DNA of 63,147 nt from Protofrankia sp963555915 (GTDB lineage Bacteria; Actinomycetota; Actinomycetes; Frankiales; Frankiaceae): the NCBI RefSeq assembly GCF_963555915.1, contig NZ_CAUVXL010000184.1, positions 1-63,147 on the forward strand. Direction: 5' to 3'. Below the pieces are notes generated by a model that saw nothing but the letters and a program-made list of their open reading frames with translations, was not told the origin of the DNA and ran no database searches. Of this stretch, positions 7,790 through 15,555 are shown piece by piece. Within the stretch, counting starts at the first letter, position 1; each line of letters starts with the position of its first letter. Made by a program: the position numbers and the translations under genes.

Positions 7790-9321
7790 CCGCCGATCGC
7801 CAGCCAGGTGTGATCATCACATTCTACTCGTACAAGGGTGGGTCCGGTCGGACGATGGCCCTGGCGAACATCGCCTGGATCCTTGCAAGCAACGGCTGCA
7901 GGGTGCTTGTCGTGGACTGGGATCTTGAGGCCCCCGGCCTGCACCGGTACTTCCATCCATTCCTCGTCGACCCCGAGCTGGCTGGTTCGACGGGTGTGAT
8001 GGACATGGTCTGGGACTATGCGCTGGCCACCCTTGACACGCAGGGCGACCCGTCGCCCGGCTGGCACGAGCCCTACGCCGATGTGCTCAACCATACCGTT
8101 TCGCTGCGATGGGACTTCGAGCGCGGCGGTGTCCTCTCGCTCCTGTCGGCGGGACGCCAGGACGACGCGTACGGCGCCAAGGTCAATTCTTTCGACTGGT
8201 CCAACTTCTACGACAAGCTCGGTGGCGGCGCATTTGTCGAGGCAATGAAGCAGAGCATGACCGCCCAGTTCGACTATGTCCTCATCGACAGTCGGACCGG
8301 TCTCAGCGACACCGCCGGCATCTGCACGGTCCAACTACCCGACATTCTTGTCGCCTGCTTCACCTTCAGCACACAGAGTATCGTTGGAACTGCGGCGGTG
8401 GCGGAGTCCGTAAGAAGGCAGCGTGGCGAGCGAGACATCACAATCTGGCCGGTCCCGATGCGCGTCGAAGACAGTGAAAGAGTGAAGCTGGAGGCGAGTC
8501 GGGACCTGGCAAGAATCCGCCTTGATTACCTCTTGAAGGGCCTTGACGGAAACGCACGTGACCAATACTGGGGAGAAGTCGAGGTCCCATATACGCCTTT
8601 CTACGCGTATGAGGAGTGGCTCGCCACGATCGGCGACCGCCCCAACAGCAGCGGAACAATTCTTGCAGCCAGTGAGCAGCTCACCGGCTATCTTACAAAG
8701 CAAAAAATCACTCGGCAGGTCCCACTGGATGAGACCGAGCGCCGCAAGCTCCTTCTGCGGTTCGAACGTAAGATTCGGACGATTCCGGAGGAGTTCACGG
8801 AAGATTTTTTCATAAGCTATGCCGAAAAAGACAGAGACTGGGCGGAATGGGTGGCGTTCCAGCTCGAGAACGTAGGCTATCGAGTTCGTATTCAAGCCTG
8901 GGATGTCATTCCCGGAAGCAATTGGATCATAGATATCGAGCATGCTTTCAGCTCGTCGCGCCGCATCTTGGCCATCGTTTCCCGGGCATTCGTCAGATCC
9001 CAGTTCGAGCGAGCCGAATGGCAGGCTGCCTGGCGTGGCGATCAAAGCCGGGCCACACGTCGGACCATCCCGGTCCGGGTCGAGGAAACGCCCCTCCCCA
9101 GCCTGCTGAACACGATCGTCGGGATTGACCTGTGGGGACTTGACGAAGCCACCGCCCGGGAGGTTCTGCTGGCCAATATCGGCGCAACCGACATAGGGCG
9201 GTTGAAACCCACTGTACCTCCTTCCTTCCCCTCTCCCAGCCGGAGAAAGTCGGGCTCGGAACCCTCCGGACGAGGCCGTCAGATGCCGGCGCCCTTCCCC
9301 AGTGGACCGCGGGAGGAGTAG
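7786..9321 (+). CDS. ParA/MinD-like ATPase fused to a C-terminal TIR domain (short FxSxx-COOH TPR protein-like)
   Basis: A 511-residue protein. Residues 10-300 are a ParA/MinD-type P-loop ATPase: a deviant Walker A KGGSGRT at 17-23 (Arg in place of the usual second Lys), DWDLEAPGLHRYF and FDYVLIDSRTGLSD. Residues about 340-475 are a TIR domain (FFISYAEKDRDWAEW, SRAFVRSQFERAEWQ with its conserved Glu). The N-terminal half looks like the tetratricopeptide protein of FxSxx-COOH systems, which normally continues into NB-ARC and TPR repeats; here the protein stops after the TIR with a Ser/Pro/Arg-rich tail. It overlaps the FxsC-like gene by 4 nt. It may be a truncated form or a compact ATPase-TIR effector. 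Confidence 0.75.
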   Translation: MTADRQPGVIITFYSYKGGSGRTMALANIAWILASNGCRVLVVDWDLEAPGLHRYFHPFLVDPELAGSTGVMDMVWDYALATLDTQGDPSPGWHEPYADVLNHTVSLRWDFERGGVLSLLSAGRQDDAYGAKVNSFDWSNFYDKLGGGAFVEAMKQSMTAQFDYVLIDSRTGLSDTAGICTVQLPDILVACFTFSTQSIVGTAAVAESVRRQRGERDITIWPVPMRVEDSERVKLEASRDLARIRLDYLLKGLDGNARDQYWGEVEVPYTPFYAYEEWLATIGDRPNSSGTILAASEQLTGYLTKQKITRQVPLDETERRKLLLRFERKIRTIPEEFTEDFFISYAEKDRDWAEWVAFQLENVGYRVRIQAWDVIPGSNWIIDIEHAFSSSRRILAIVSRAFVRSQFERAEWQAAWRGDQSRATRRTIPVRVEETPLPSLLNTIVGIDLWGLDEATAREVLLANIGATDIGRLKPTVPPSFPSPSRRKSGSEPSGRGRQMPAPFPSGPREE

Positions 9322-9576
9322 CGGCGGTCGGGTCACGACAGGCATGACCGACCGGACCGGCCATCCCCGTCCCGGGCGGGCCACCCACCTGGAAGCGGCG
9401 GGTACTAAGAGCGATCGACAATAGGGGGATCTTGGTAACTGGACTCCCATATCACCGCTGACCTGCGGCGATACCATTCTTCTGGTCCAGTAGCCGATTT
9501 TTCCATTAGTACGGTGTTCATTCAGGGGCTGACATGAGGTGGATTGATGCAGTCCACTGAGTATGGAAAACAGCTT
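9322..9576. other. Convergent intergenic region carrying a repeat B fragment
   Basis: This region lies between the ends of the ParA-TIR gene (plus) and the fic gene (minus). No gene is visible. 9405-9431 (CTAAGAGCG, then CAATAGGGGGATC) closely resembles one end of the dispersed repeat B found at 39938-39962 and 40175-40231. No NB-ARC or TPR coding sequence resumes here, so any lost C-terminus of the upstream protein has been deleted, not frameshifted. Confidence 0.5.
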
Positions 9577-10170
9577 TCATCCGAGCGGTTCGATGATCCG
9601 GCCGATCAGGATTTCCAGGGCCGCGTCGTCACCTACCAGGCTCCGGGCCGAGGCGCGGTCGTTCTCTTCCCGGCTCACCTGGTCCCAGCGCAGACGCCAC
9701 CCGGCCGCGGCTGCGAGTTGACGGAAGAAGGCACGCTGCGCACGGCCGTTGCCCTCTCGGAAGGGGTGCAACGCATTCACCTCGCCGAGATATCTCGCAA
9801 CGCACTCGACCATCCGGCCGTGCGATAAGCCGACAAGATATGCGTCCGCGGCCAGTCTGGCGAAGACGTCGTCCGCAGCGTCCGCGACGAACCGCCAGTG
9901 CGCAAAGAGAATGGGCCGTCCGATATCGACCACGCGAATCTCGCCGGCCCACGGATAGACGTCGCTGAACAGGACGCGGTGGAACTGCCGAAGATGGTCG
10001 AAATCGTAAAGCCCCGGCAATATTGCACGACGCAGCTCCACATCACGTATGGCGACGATTTCCGCTTCGACCGCGGCAAGTTCGTCCGCGTCCCGGATAT
10101 CGAGAAGACTACGCAGGCAGGGAGAACCGGGCCAGCAGTACGGGTCAGCGTCGTCCACGGCGCGACGCAA
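9577..10170 (-). CDS. Fic/Doc family protein (probable toxin)
   Basis: A 197-residue Fic-fold protein. The signature HPFREGNGRAQRAFF (HPFxxGNGR) near residues 135-149 is complete, with the catalytic His and the phosphate-binding loop. YCWPGSPCLRSLL near residue 11 and YPWAGEIR near 72 are typical of Fic proteins, which transfer AMP or another nucleotide-linked group onto Ser/Thr/Tyr targets. I see no clear inhibitory (S/T)xxxE(G/N) helix, so inhibition would have to come from a partner. The start overlaps the end of the upstream Panacea-domain gene by 26 nt, an arrangement typical of toxin-antitoxin operons. Target unknown. Confidence 0.85.
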   Translation of the reverse strand: MRRAVDDADPYCWPGSPCLRSLLDIRDADELAAVEAEIVAIRDVELRRAILPGLYDFDHLRQFHRVLFSDVYPWAGEIRVVDIGRPILFAHWRFVADAADDVFARLAADAYLVGLSHGRMVECVARYLGEVNALHPFREGNGRAQRAFFRQLAAAAGWRLRWDQVSREENDRASARSLVGDDAALEILIGRIIEPLG

Positions 10171-10798
10171 TCAGCGCCGCCACCGCATCATCGGCCGACC
10201 GCCGGCCGTTGGCCACCTCGACTAGTTCAGCCAGCACATCCCCGGGGAGTTCCACACCCTCCAGCCGGGTGCTGGCCACGACGTCGGCCACCGCGTCCGC
10301 CACGGTCATGTGATGGCGCCCGTAGTACTCCCGCATCAACTCGGGGCAAATCGATCGGCTGGAACGCGCCGACTCGTCCAACCCGGCGCGGGTCTGACGC
10401 CAGGGGAGGTCGGCGTGCGTCAGCTCGGACAGTTCACGAGCAGCGAAACCGCCGTACCGCTGCACCACCCAGGAAACCGTCTCCGCGGCCCGACCAATAA
10501 CCCGACCTGCGCTGCCGGACGGCCAGGAACGCACCAGATACTGCCGACGATGCTGGTCATACAGATGACGCACGACCGGGCCCTGCCGCCACGCCTCGAT
10601 ACCATCCGGGAAAAGTGGGTGCCCGTAGCGGACCAGATGCCATGCCTGACCGTAGTACACCAGCTTCTGGAGCTTCATCGGCGACATCGGCCCGGCGCGG
10701 TTCAGAAAATCGGCGGCAATGTCATCGACCCCGACATCACCGATTCCCTCAACACTGACGAGATGTGTGACAGCATTGACGAGAGGCGTGACAGCCAA
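10145..10798 (-). CDS. Panacea (DUF4065/SocA-like) domain protein, probable antitoxin
   Basis: A protein of about 217 residues with a Panacea domain: IAADFLNRAG, then MSPMKLQKLVYYGQAWHL, the hallmark MKLQKLxYY helix, followed by IEAWRQGPVVRHLYDQHRRQ. Panacea proteins neutralise a wide range of toxins directly. The gene is immediately upstream of fic and overlaps it by 26 nt, antitoxin first. The TTG at 10798 is preferred because GGAGG lies 6 nt upstream; in-frame starts up to 11011 would add residues that do not look like the family. C-terminal residues about 130-217 extend past the core domain and could give toxin specificity. Confidence 0.75.
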   Translation of the reverse strand: MAVTPLVNAVTHLVSVEGIGDVGVDDIAADFLNRAGPMSPMKLQKLVYYGQAWHLVRYGHPLFPDGIEAWRQGPVVRHLYDQHRRQYLVRSWPSGSAGRVIGRAAETVSWVVQRYGGFAARELSELTHADLPWRQTRAGLDESARSSRSICPELMREYYGRHHMTVADAVADVVASTRLEGVELPGDVLAELVEVANGRRSADDAVAALIASRRGRR

Positions 10799-11108
10799 CG
10801 CACACCTCCGTTGCATCCAGCCGGTGTTTTGTCGGACAGGGATCTTTCCACATGATACCTGGTCCAGGATGACGGCGACAGATCCGTCGCAGTCACGGCC
10901 ACCACGGACGGCAGGACCGCCAGCCTTGACGCCCACCGAAGCAGAGTTCCAACGAGCCCGTGGCCGGGTCCCGATGGCCTGGCCGCCGCGGCCAAGCGGC
11001 GGGTTACCCACGTCGGCGGACAGAACGGAACATAATCGTCACTACGATCGGGACGACGTGGTCGGGGACGATGGCTGGCGACGATGGTGGGGGACGAGTG
11101 AGCAGCGA
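10799..11108. promoter_or_regulatory. Divergent promoter region between the TA pair and the HNH gene
   Basis: About 310 bp separate the Panacea start (minus) from the chosen HNH start (plus). It should hold the autoregulated promoter of the toxin-antitoxin operon. A short palindrome CCTGG-T-CCAGG at about 10857-10867 lies upstream of the Panacea start and is a possible operator. Reading frames remain open across it on both strands, as expected at this GC content, so the HNH start could lie further upstream (for example ATG 10974). Confidence 0.4.
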
Positions 11109-11879
11109 GTGAGCACAGTGGCGAACGCCTTCGGTGCCCTGTGGGGCATCGCGCAGACAACGGCGGACCAGTGGTGGCGGCTGGCGTCCGGGCGGACACT
11201 GCAGTGGATCGGGGTGGTTCTGGGCGTCTGCGTGGCGCTCAGCGTCGCCGGGCACGTGGACCGCTGGATCGAACGCGGACGGTTCCACATCACGCTGCGA
11301 CTGAACGGCTACCACAGTCACGGCGAGTATGTGGGCGGTCCCGAGTGGCGGGCCAGGCGACGGCGGTGGCTCGCCGAAACCGGCAAGCGTCCCTGCCACA
11401 TCTGCGGGAAGCCGTGGCGGGACGGACCAGCCGGCATCGGCTACCACGCGCACCACGTCGACTACTTCCGGGCCGGCTCGGGCCACGAGTCCAACCGCGA
11501 TCTGGTCCCCATCTGCCACCACTGCCACACCCGCGTCCACAAGGTCGACCGCTACCGGGGACCGCTGGGCACCCGCGCGCTGGGGGTGTCGCTGCGTCGC
11601 TGTACCGGTCTGGTCCGCGCCGTCTACTGGCCGATGCGGCTACTGCGCGGCGACTCCGCGAGTACCTACGTGCCCGCGCCCCGCCGGCCATCACGCCGGC
11701 CCTCACGGCGACCGGTCCGCCAGCCACGGCGCCAGGCGGTCCCCCACCCACAGGCACCCGGCCCGGGTGACGCAGACCATCACAACCACCACGCTGAGCA
11801 CCACGCTGAGCACCACGCAGACCACCACAGCGAGGAGCACGCCGATCATCATCATCGGCCGACGAGTGCCGGCAGGTGA
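11109..11879 (+). CDS. HNH endonuclease with a transmembrane segment and a histidine-rich tail
   Basis: About 256 residues. After an N-terminal Trp-rich stretch comes one hydrophobic segment (IGVVLGVCVALSVAG, residues about 30-45), then an HNH/zinc-ribbon nuclease core: CHICGKPW, GYHAHHVDYFRAG, NRDLVPICHHCHTRVH, with the paired Cys and His residues of a treble-clef HNH fold. The last 40 residues are Pro/Arg-rich and then His-rich (HHNHHAEHHAEHHADHH), which could bind metal. The start is uncertain: GTG at 11109 is used, but 11058 and 10974 are in frame. Role unknown; in this island a membrane-held DNase acting in defence is plausible. Confidence 0.65.
   Translation: MSTVANAFGALWGIAQTTADQWWRLASGRTLQWIGVVLGVCVALSVAGHVDRWIERGRFHITLRLNGYHSHGEYVGGPEWRARRRRWLAETGKRPCHICGKPWRDGPAGIGYHAHHVDYFRAGSGHESNRDLVPICHHCHTRVHKVDRYRGPLGTRALGVSLRRCTGLVRAVYWPMRLLRGDSASTYVPAPRRPSRRPSRRPVRQPRRQAVPHPQAPGPGDADHHNHHAEHHAEHHADHHSEEHADHHHRPTSAGR
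11779..11860 (+). repeat. Tandem CAC-rich repeats encoding the His-rich tail
   Basis: Repeated ACCACGCTGAGC-type 12-mers encode the HHAE / HHAD units at the C-terminus of the HNH protein. The regular period suggests expansion by slippage in frame. Confidence 0.65.
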
Positions 11880-11904
11880 CGGCGAACGCCGCAGCATCCA
11901 CTAC

Positions 11905-12231
11905 GCTGGTTGCAGCGGACGGCGACGACGGGACGAGTAGCGGCGGGCGCAGCCAAGGACGGCCGGTGACGGGCGTCGAGCGAACCGGGGACGGTGGAAG
12001 CCCGGCGGCCAGCGCGTCGTGAAGATCACCCCCGAGCTGCCGGAAGAACAGGGCGCCCCCGCCCCCAGTAGATCCGGTACCGCGCGCGACGAGTGGTCGT
12101 CCAGGCCGCCGCACACCGGCGTCCCGAACGGCAAGGAGGGTGGTACCGCGGTACCACCGCGCCCCGGCGACACGCCGGGTACCGCGGGGTGTCGTCCCTC
12201 CGTTGGAGCCTGATCCCGACGGAGACACACC
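11905..12231 (+). promoter_or_regulatory. Translational T-box riboswitch controlling ileS
   Basis: The leader of ileS has the features of an actinobacterial T-box. A stem I region (ACGAGTAGCGG at about 11932) leads to GGACGGTGGAAGCCCGG and the specifier region GTGAAGATCACCCC, where ATC at 12025-12027 is an isoleucine codon. The T-box core AGGGTGGTACCGCGG is at 12137-12151, with TGGT to pair with the uncharged tRNA 3' end, and CGTCCCT at 12193-12199 closes the antisequestrator. CTCCGT at 12198-12203 can pair with ACGGAG at 12219-12224, hiding the GGAG ribosome site of ileS. The two pairings share bases and exclude each other, so uncharged tRNA-Ile should open translation. The 5' end is approximate. 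Confidence 0.88.
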
Positions 12232-15200
12232 ATGCCCGACCGCGAGACGCCTGATCACAAGACACCCGGGGACGCGCAGCCCGCCTTCCCACCGCTGCCG
12301 ACCCAGGTCGACCTGCCCGCCCTCGAACGCGAGGTCCTCGGTCGCTGGACGGACCTGAAGGTCTTCCAGCGTTCGCTGGACGCGACCGCGGACGGGCCAC
12401 AATGGATCTTCTACGAAGGTCCGCCGACCGCCAACGGCAAACCGGGCACCCACCATGTCGAAGCCCGGGTCTTCAAGGACCTGTTCCCCCGGTACCGCAC
12501 GATGCGGGGCTTCCACGTCCCGCGCCGCGCCGGCTGGGACTGCCACGGCCTGCCCGTGGAGCTCGCCGTGGAGAAGGAACTGGGTTTCACCAGCAAGAGT
12601 GACATCGAGGCCTTCGGTATCGCCGCGTTCAACGCCCGCTGCCGCGAGTCGGTGCTGCGCCATGTCGCGGACTTCTCCCGGATGACCGAGCGCATGGGCT
12701 ACTGGTGTGATCTGGACAACGCCTACCGCACGATGGACACCCCCTACATCGAGAGCGTCTGGTGGTCCCTGCAGAAGATCTTCGACAAGGGGCTGCTCGT
12801 CGAGGACCATCGCGTCACCCCGTACTGCCCGCGGGACGAGACGCCCCTGTCCGACCACGAGGTCTCCCAGGGCTACGCCGACGTGGTCGACCCCTCGGTC
12901 TACGTCCGCTTCCCGGTGACCGCCGGCCCGCTCGGCGAGGCGGGTGTCAGCCTGCTCGTCTGGACGACGACCCCGTGGACGTTGGTGTCCAACACCGCGG
13001 TCGCCGTGCATCCCGACGTCACCTATGTGGTCGCCCGGACCGCGGCCGGCGGGCGTGCCGGCGAGCTGGTGCTGGTGGCCGAGCCGCTGCTCGGTGCCGC
13101 GGTGGGGCCGGACGCCGAGGTCGTCCAGACCGTGCGGGGAGCCGATCTCGCCGGCGTGACCTACGCCCGGCCGTTCGAGCTGCTGCCGCCGGCGGATTTC
13201 GGCGCCACGGCCGCGGGCGCCACGGCCGCGCACTCGGTGGTACTCGCCGACTACGTCACCACCACCGACGGTACCGGCCTGGTCCACCAGGCCCCGGCCT
13301 TCGGCGCGGAGGACCTCGCGGTCGCTCGCGCCTACGGCCTGCCCGTGGTCAACCCGGTGGGTCGGGACGGCCGGTTCGTCGCCGGCACGCCGCTGGTAGG
13401 TGGGGTGTTCTTCAAGGACGCGGACGCGACCCTCGTCGACGACCTGCGCGCGCGTGGAGTGCTGTGGCGGGCGCAGGACTACACCCACAGCTATCCACAC
13501 TGCTGGCGCTGCCACACACCGTTGATCTACTACCCGCTGCCATCCTGGTACATCCGGACGACCGCGATCGCCGACCGGCTGCTGGCCGAAAACGAGCGCA
13601 CCGACTGGCACCCCGAAAGAATCAAGAACGGACGGTTCGGCGAGTGGCTGCGCGGCAATGTCGACTGGGCACTGTCGCGCAACCGCTACTGGGGCACGCC
13701 ACTGCCGATCTGGCGCTGTACAGCCGATCCGACCCACTTGACCTGCGTCGGATCGCTGCTGGAACTGTCGTCCCTGGCCGGGCGTGACCTGTCCGCGCTG
13801 GATCCGCACCGGCCGTTCGTCGACGACGTGACGATCGCCTGCCCGACCTGTTCGGCCGTGGCCAGGCGCGTCCCCGAGGTGATCGACGTCTGGTACGACA
13901 GCGGAGCGATGCCGTTCGCCCAATGGGGAGCGCCACACCGCAACGGCGAGCAGTTCGAGGGCCAGTACCCGGCGCAGTACATCTGCGAGGCCATCGACCA
14001 GACCCGCGGCTGGTTCTACACGCTGATGGCCGTCGGAACGCTGGTGTTCGACCGCTCCGCCTACGAGACCGTGCTGTGTCTGGGCCTGCTCCTGGACGCC
14101 GAGGGCCGCAAGATGAGCAAGCATATCGGTAACGTGCTGGACCCGTTCGAGCTGTTCGACCGGCACGGCGCGGACGCGGTGCGCTGGCTGATGCTCGCGG
14201 CCGGGTCACCCTGGTCGGACCGCCGGGTCGGCCACGAGGCCCTTGAGGACATCGTCCGCAAGGTGCTGCTGACCTACTGGAACACCGCGTCGTTCTTCGT
14301 CCTCTACGCCAATGCCGGCGGCTGGGCACCGGGGCGCGCTGCGGCGTCCGACCCGCGCACGCGGCCCGTGCTCGACCGCTGGGCGTACTCGGAACTACAT
14401 GCGACCATCACGGAGGTCACCGAAGCCCTGGACGCCTTCGACTCGCTGCGGGCCGGCCGACGCCTGGCCCGGTTCATCGACGACCTGTCCAACTGGTACG
14501 TGCGACGCTCCCGGCGACGCTTCTGGGACGCCGATCCGGACGCCATGGAGACCCTCTACGCCTGCCTGGACGGCGTGACCCGGCTGATGGCCCCGTTCAC
14601 CCCGTTCCTGACCGACGCGTTGTGGTCGAAACTGGTGGTCGGCGTCCAACCGCAGGCCCCGGACTCGGTCCACCTGGCCGGCTGGCCGGCGGCGTCGGGT
14701 GATCTCGTGGACGCGCGGCTGGCGGCCCAGATGGACCTCGTCCGCCGGCTGGTCGAGCTCGGGCGGGCGGCCAGAGCGAGCAGCGGCGTGCGGACGCGCC
14801 AGCCGCTGGCCCGCGCGGTCGTGGCGACGCCCGAGTTCGCCGGGCTCCCCGCGGACCTGCGCGCTCAGATTGCCGAGGAGCTCAACGTCACCACCGTCGA
14901 GGGCGCCACCGCCGACGTGGTCGACGTGACCGTGAAGCCGAACTTCCGGGCGCTGGGTCGCCGGTTCGGCAAGCGGACCCCGCTGGTCGCGGCTGCGATC
15001 GCCACCGCCGGCCCGCCCGTGGACGGTCGTCTCACGGTCGAGGTGGACGGTGAGCGGCTCGACCTCGCCGGCGATGATCTGATCATCACCGAGACGCCGC
15101 GGGAGGGATGGGCGGTGACCTCGGAGTCAGGCCTCTCCGTCGCCCTCGATCTGGAGATCACTCCCGCGCTGCAACGCGCCGGCATCGCCCGGGACGTGGT

Positions 15201-15477
15201 GCGAGTCCTCCAGGATGCCCGCAAGACCTCCGGCCTGGACATCACCGACCGCGTCGAGGTCCGGTGGTCGGCGGACAGGCCGGAAACAGAGCAGGCGCTG
15301 CGGGAACACGGCTCCATCGTGGCAGCCGAGATCCTCGCCGTGACCTTCACGCAGCACGCCGGGGCTCCGGCCACCCCGGGTGCCGACACCGCAGAGCCGA
15401 CTCCGGCCGGTGGGGACGGGCACACCGCGCCGGATCTCGGACTGACATTCTGGCTGAGCCTGGCTGAGCCCGGCTGA
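12232..15477 (+). CDS. ileS: Isoleucyl-tRNA synthetase, IleRS2 type with GTHH signature
   Basis: A 1081-residue class I synthetase charging tRNA-Ile. GPPTANGKPGTHHVEARVFK near residues 63-82 holds the first signature, written GTHH (72-75) where most class I enzymes have HxGH. The editing (CP1) domain includes the WTTTPWTL region, and KMSKHIGN is the KMSKS loop. The large size, sequence and C-terminal extension fit the eukaryote-like IleRS2 group, which is mupirocin-tolerant as a family. The ATG at 12232 follows GGAG by 7 nt within the T-box sequestrator. The gene is monocistronic and convergent with wag31. Confidence 0.96.
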   Translation: MPDRETPDHKTPGDAQPAFPPLPTQVDLPALEREVLGRWTDLKVFQRSLDATADGPQWIFYEGPPTANGKPGTHHVEARVFKDLFPRYRTMRGFHVPRRAGWDCHGLPVELAVEKELGFTSKSDIEAFGIAAFNARCRESVLRHVADFSRMTERMGYWCDLDNAYRTMDTPYIESVWWSLQKIFDKGLLVEDHRVTPYCPRDETPLSDHEVSQGYADVVDPSVYVRFPVTAGPLGEAGVSLLVWTTTPWTLVSNTAVAVHPDVTYVVARTAAGGRAGELVLVAEPLLGAAVGPDAEVVQTVRGADLAGVTYARPFELLPPADFGATAAGATAAHSVVLADYVTTTDGTGLVHQAPAFGAEDLAVARAYGLPVVNPVGRDGRFVAGTPLVGGVFFKDADATLVDDLRARGVLWRAQDYTHSYPHCWRCHTPLIYYPLPSWYIRTTAIADRLLAENERTDWHPERIKNGRFGEWLRGNVDWALSRNRYWGTPLPIWRCTADPTHLTCVGSLLELSSLAGRDLSALDPHRPFVDDVTIACPTCSAVARRVPEVIDVWYDSGAMPFAQWGAPHRNGEQFEGQYPAQYICEAIDQTRGWFYTLMAVGTLVFDRSAYETVLCLGLLLDAEGRKMSKHIGNVLDPFELFDRHGADAVRWLMLAAGSPWSDRRVGHEALEDIVRKVLLTYWNTASFFVLYANAGGWAPGRAAASDPRTRPVLDRWAYSELHATITEVTEALDAFDSLRAGRRLARFIDDLSNWYVRRSRRRFWDADPDAMETLYACLDGVTRLMAPFTPFLTDALWSKLVVGVQPQAPDSVHLAGWPAASGDLVDARLAAQMDLVRRLVELGRAARASSGVRTRQPLARAVVATPEFAGLPADLRAQIAEELNVTTVEGATADVVDVTVKPNFRALGRRFGKRTPLVAAAIATAGPPVDGRLTVEVDGERLDLAGDDLIITETPREGWAVTSESGLSVALDLEITPALQRAGIARDVVRVLQDARKTSGLDITDRVEVRWSADRPETEQALREHGSIVAAEILAVTFTQHAGAPATPGADTAEPTPAGGDGHTAPDLGLTFWLSLAEPG

Positions 15478-15485
15478 TCAGGCCG

Positions 15486-15530
15486 GCTGACCGTCGACGG
15501 CGGGCGCTCCAGGCTCCCGCCGGTCAGGCG
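15486..15530. terminator. Hairpin between convergent ileS and wag31
   Basis: Between the two stops, GGCGGG and CCCGCC flank CGCTCCAGGCT, with CTGACC and GGTCAG extending the stem around a small bulge. No U-tract follows. It is the likely bidirectional terminator of this converging pair. Confidence 0.5.
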
Positions 15531-15555
15531 TTTCTAGAAGTGTCCTGCGGTGTCG

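Noticed and set aside
9544..9828. A 94-codon plus-strand frame opposite fic as a possible antitoxin
   Set aside because: It is antisense to the conserved Fic core; the Panacea gene is the better partner.
10719..11108. N-terminal extension of the HNH gene
   Set aside because: It would overlap the Panacea gene start in antisense and has no conserved features. A later start is more likely, although the exact codon is uncertain.
11290..14166. A 958-codon open frame on the minus strand opposite ileS
   Set aside because: It is antisense to a certain ileS, has no recognisable domain and a typical high-GC shadow composition rich in Arg, Gly and Pro.
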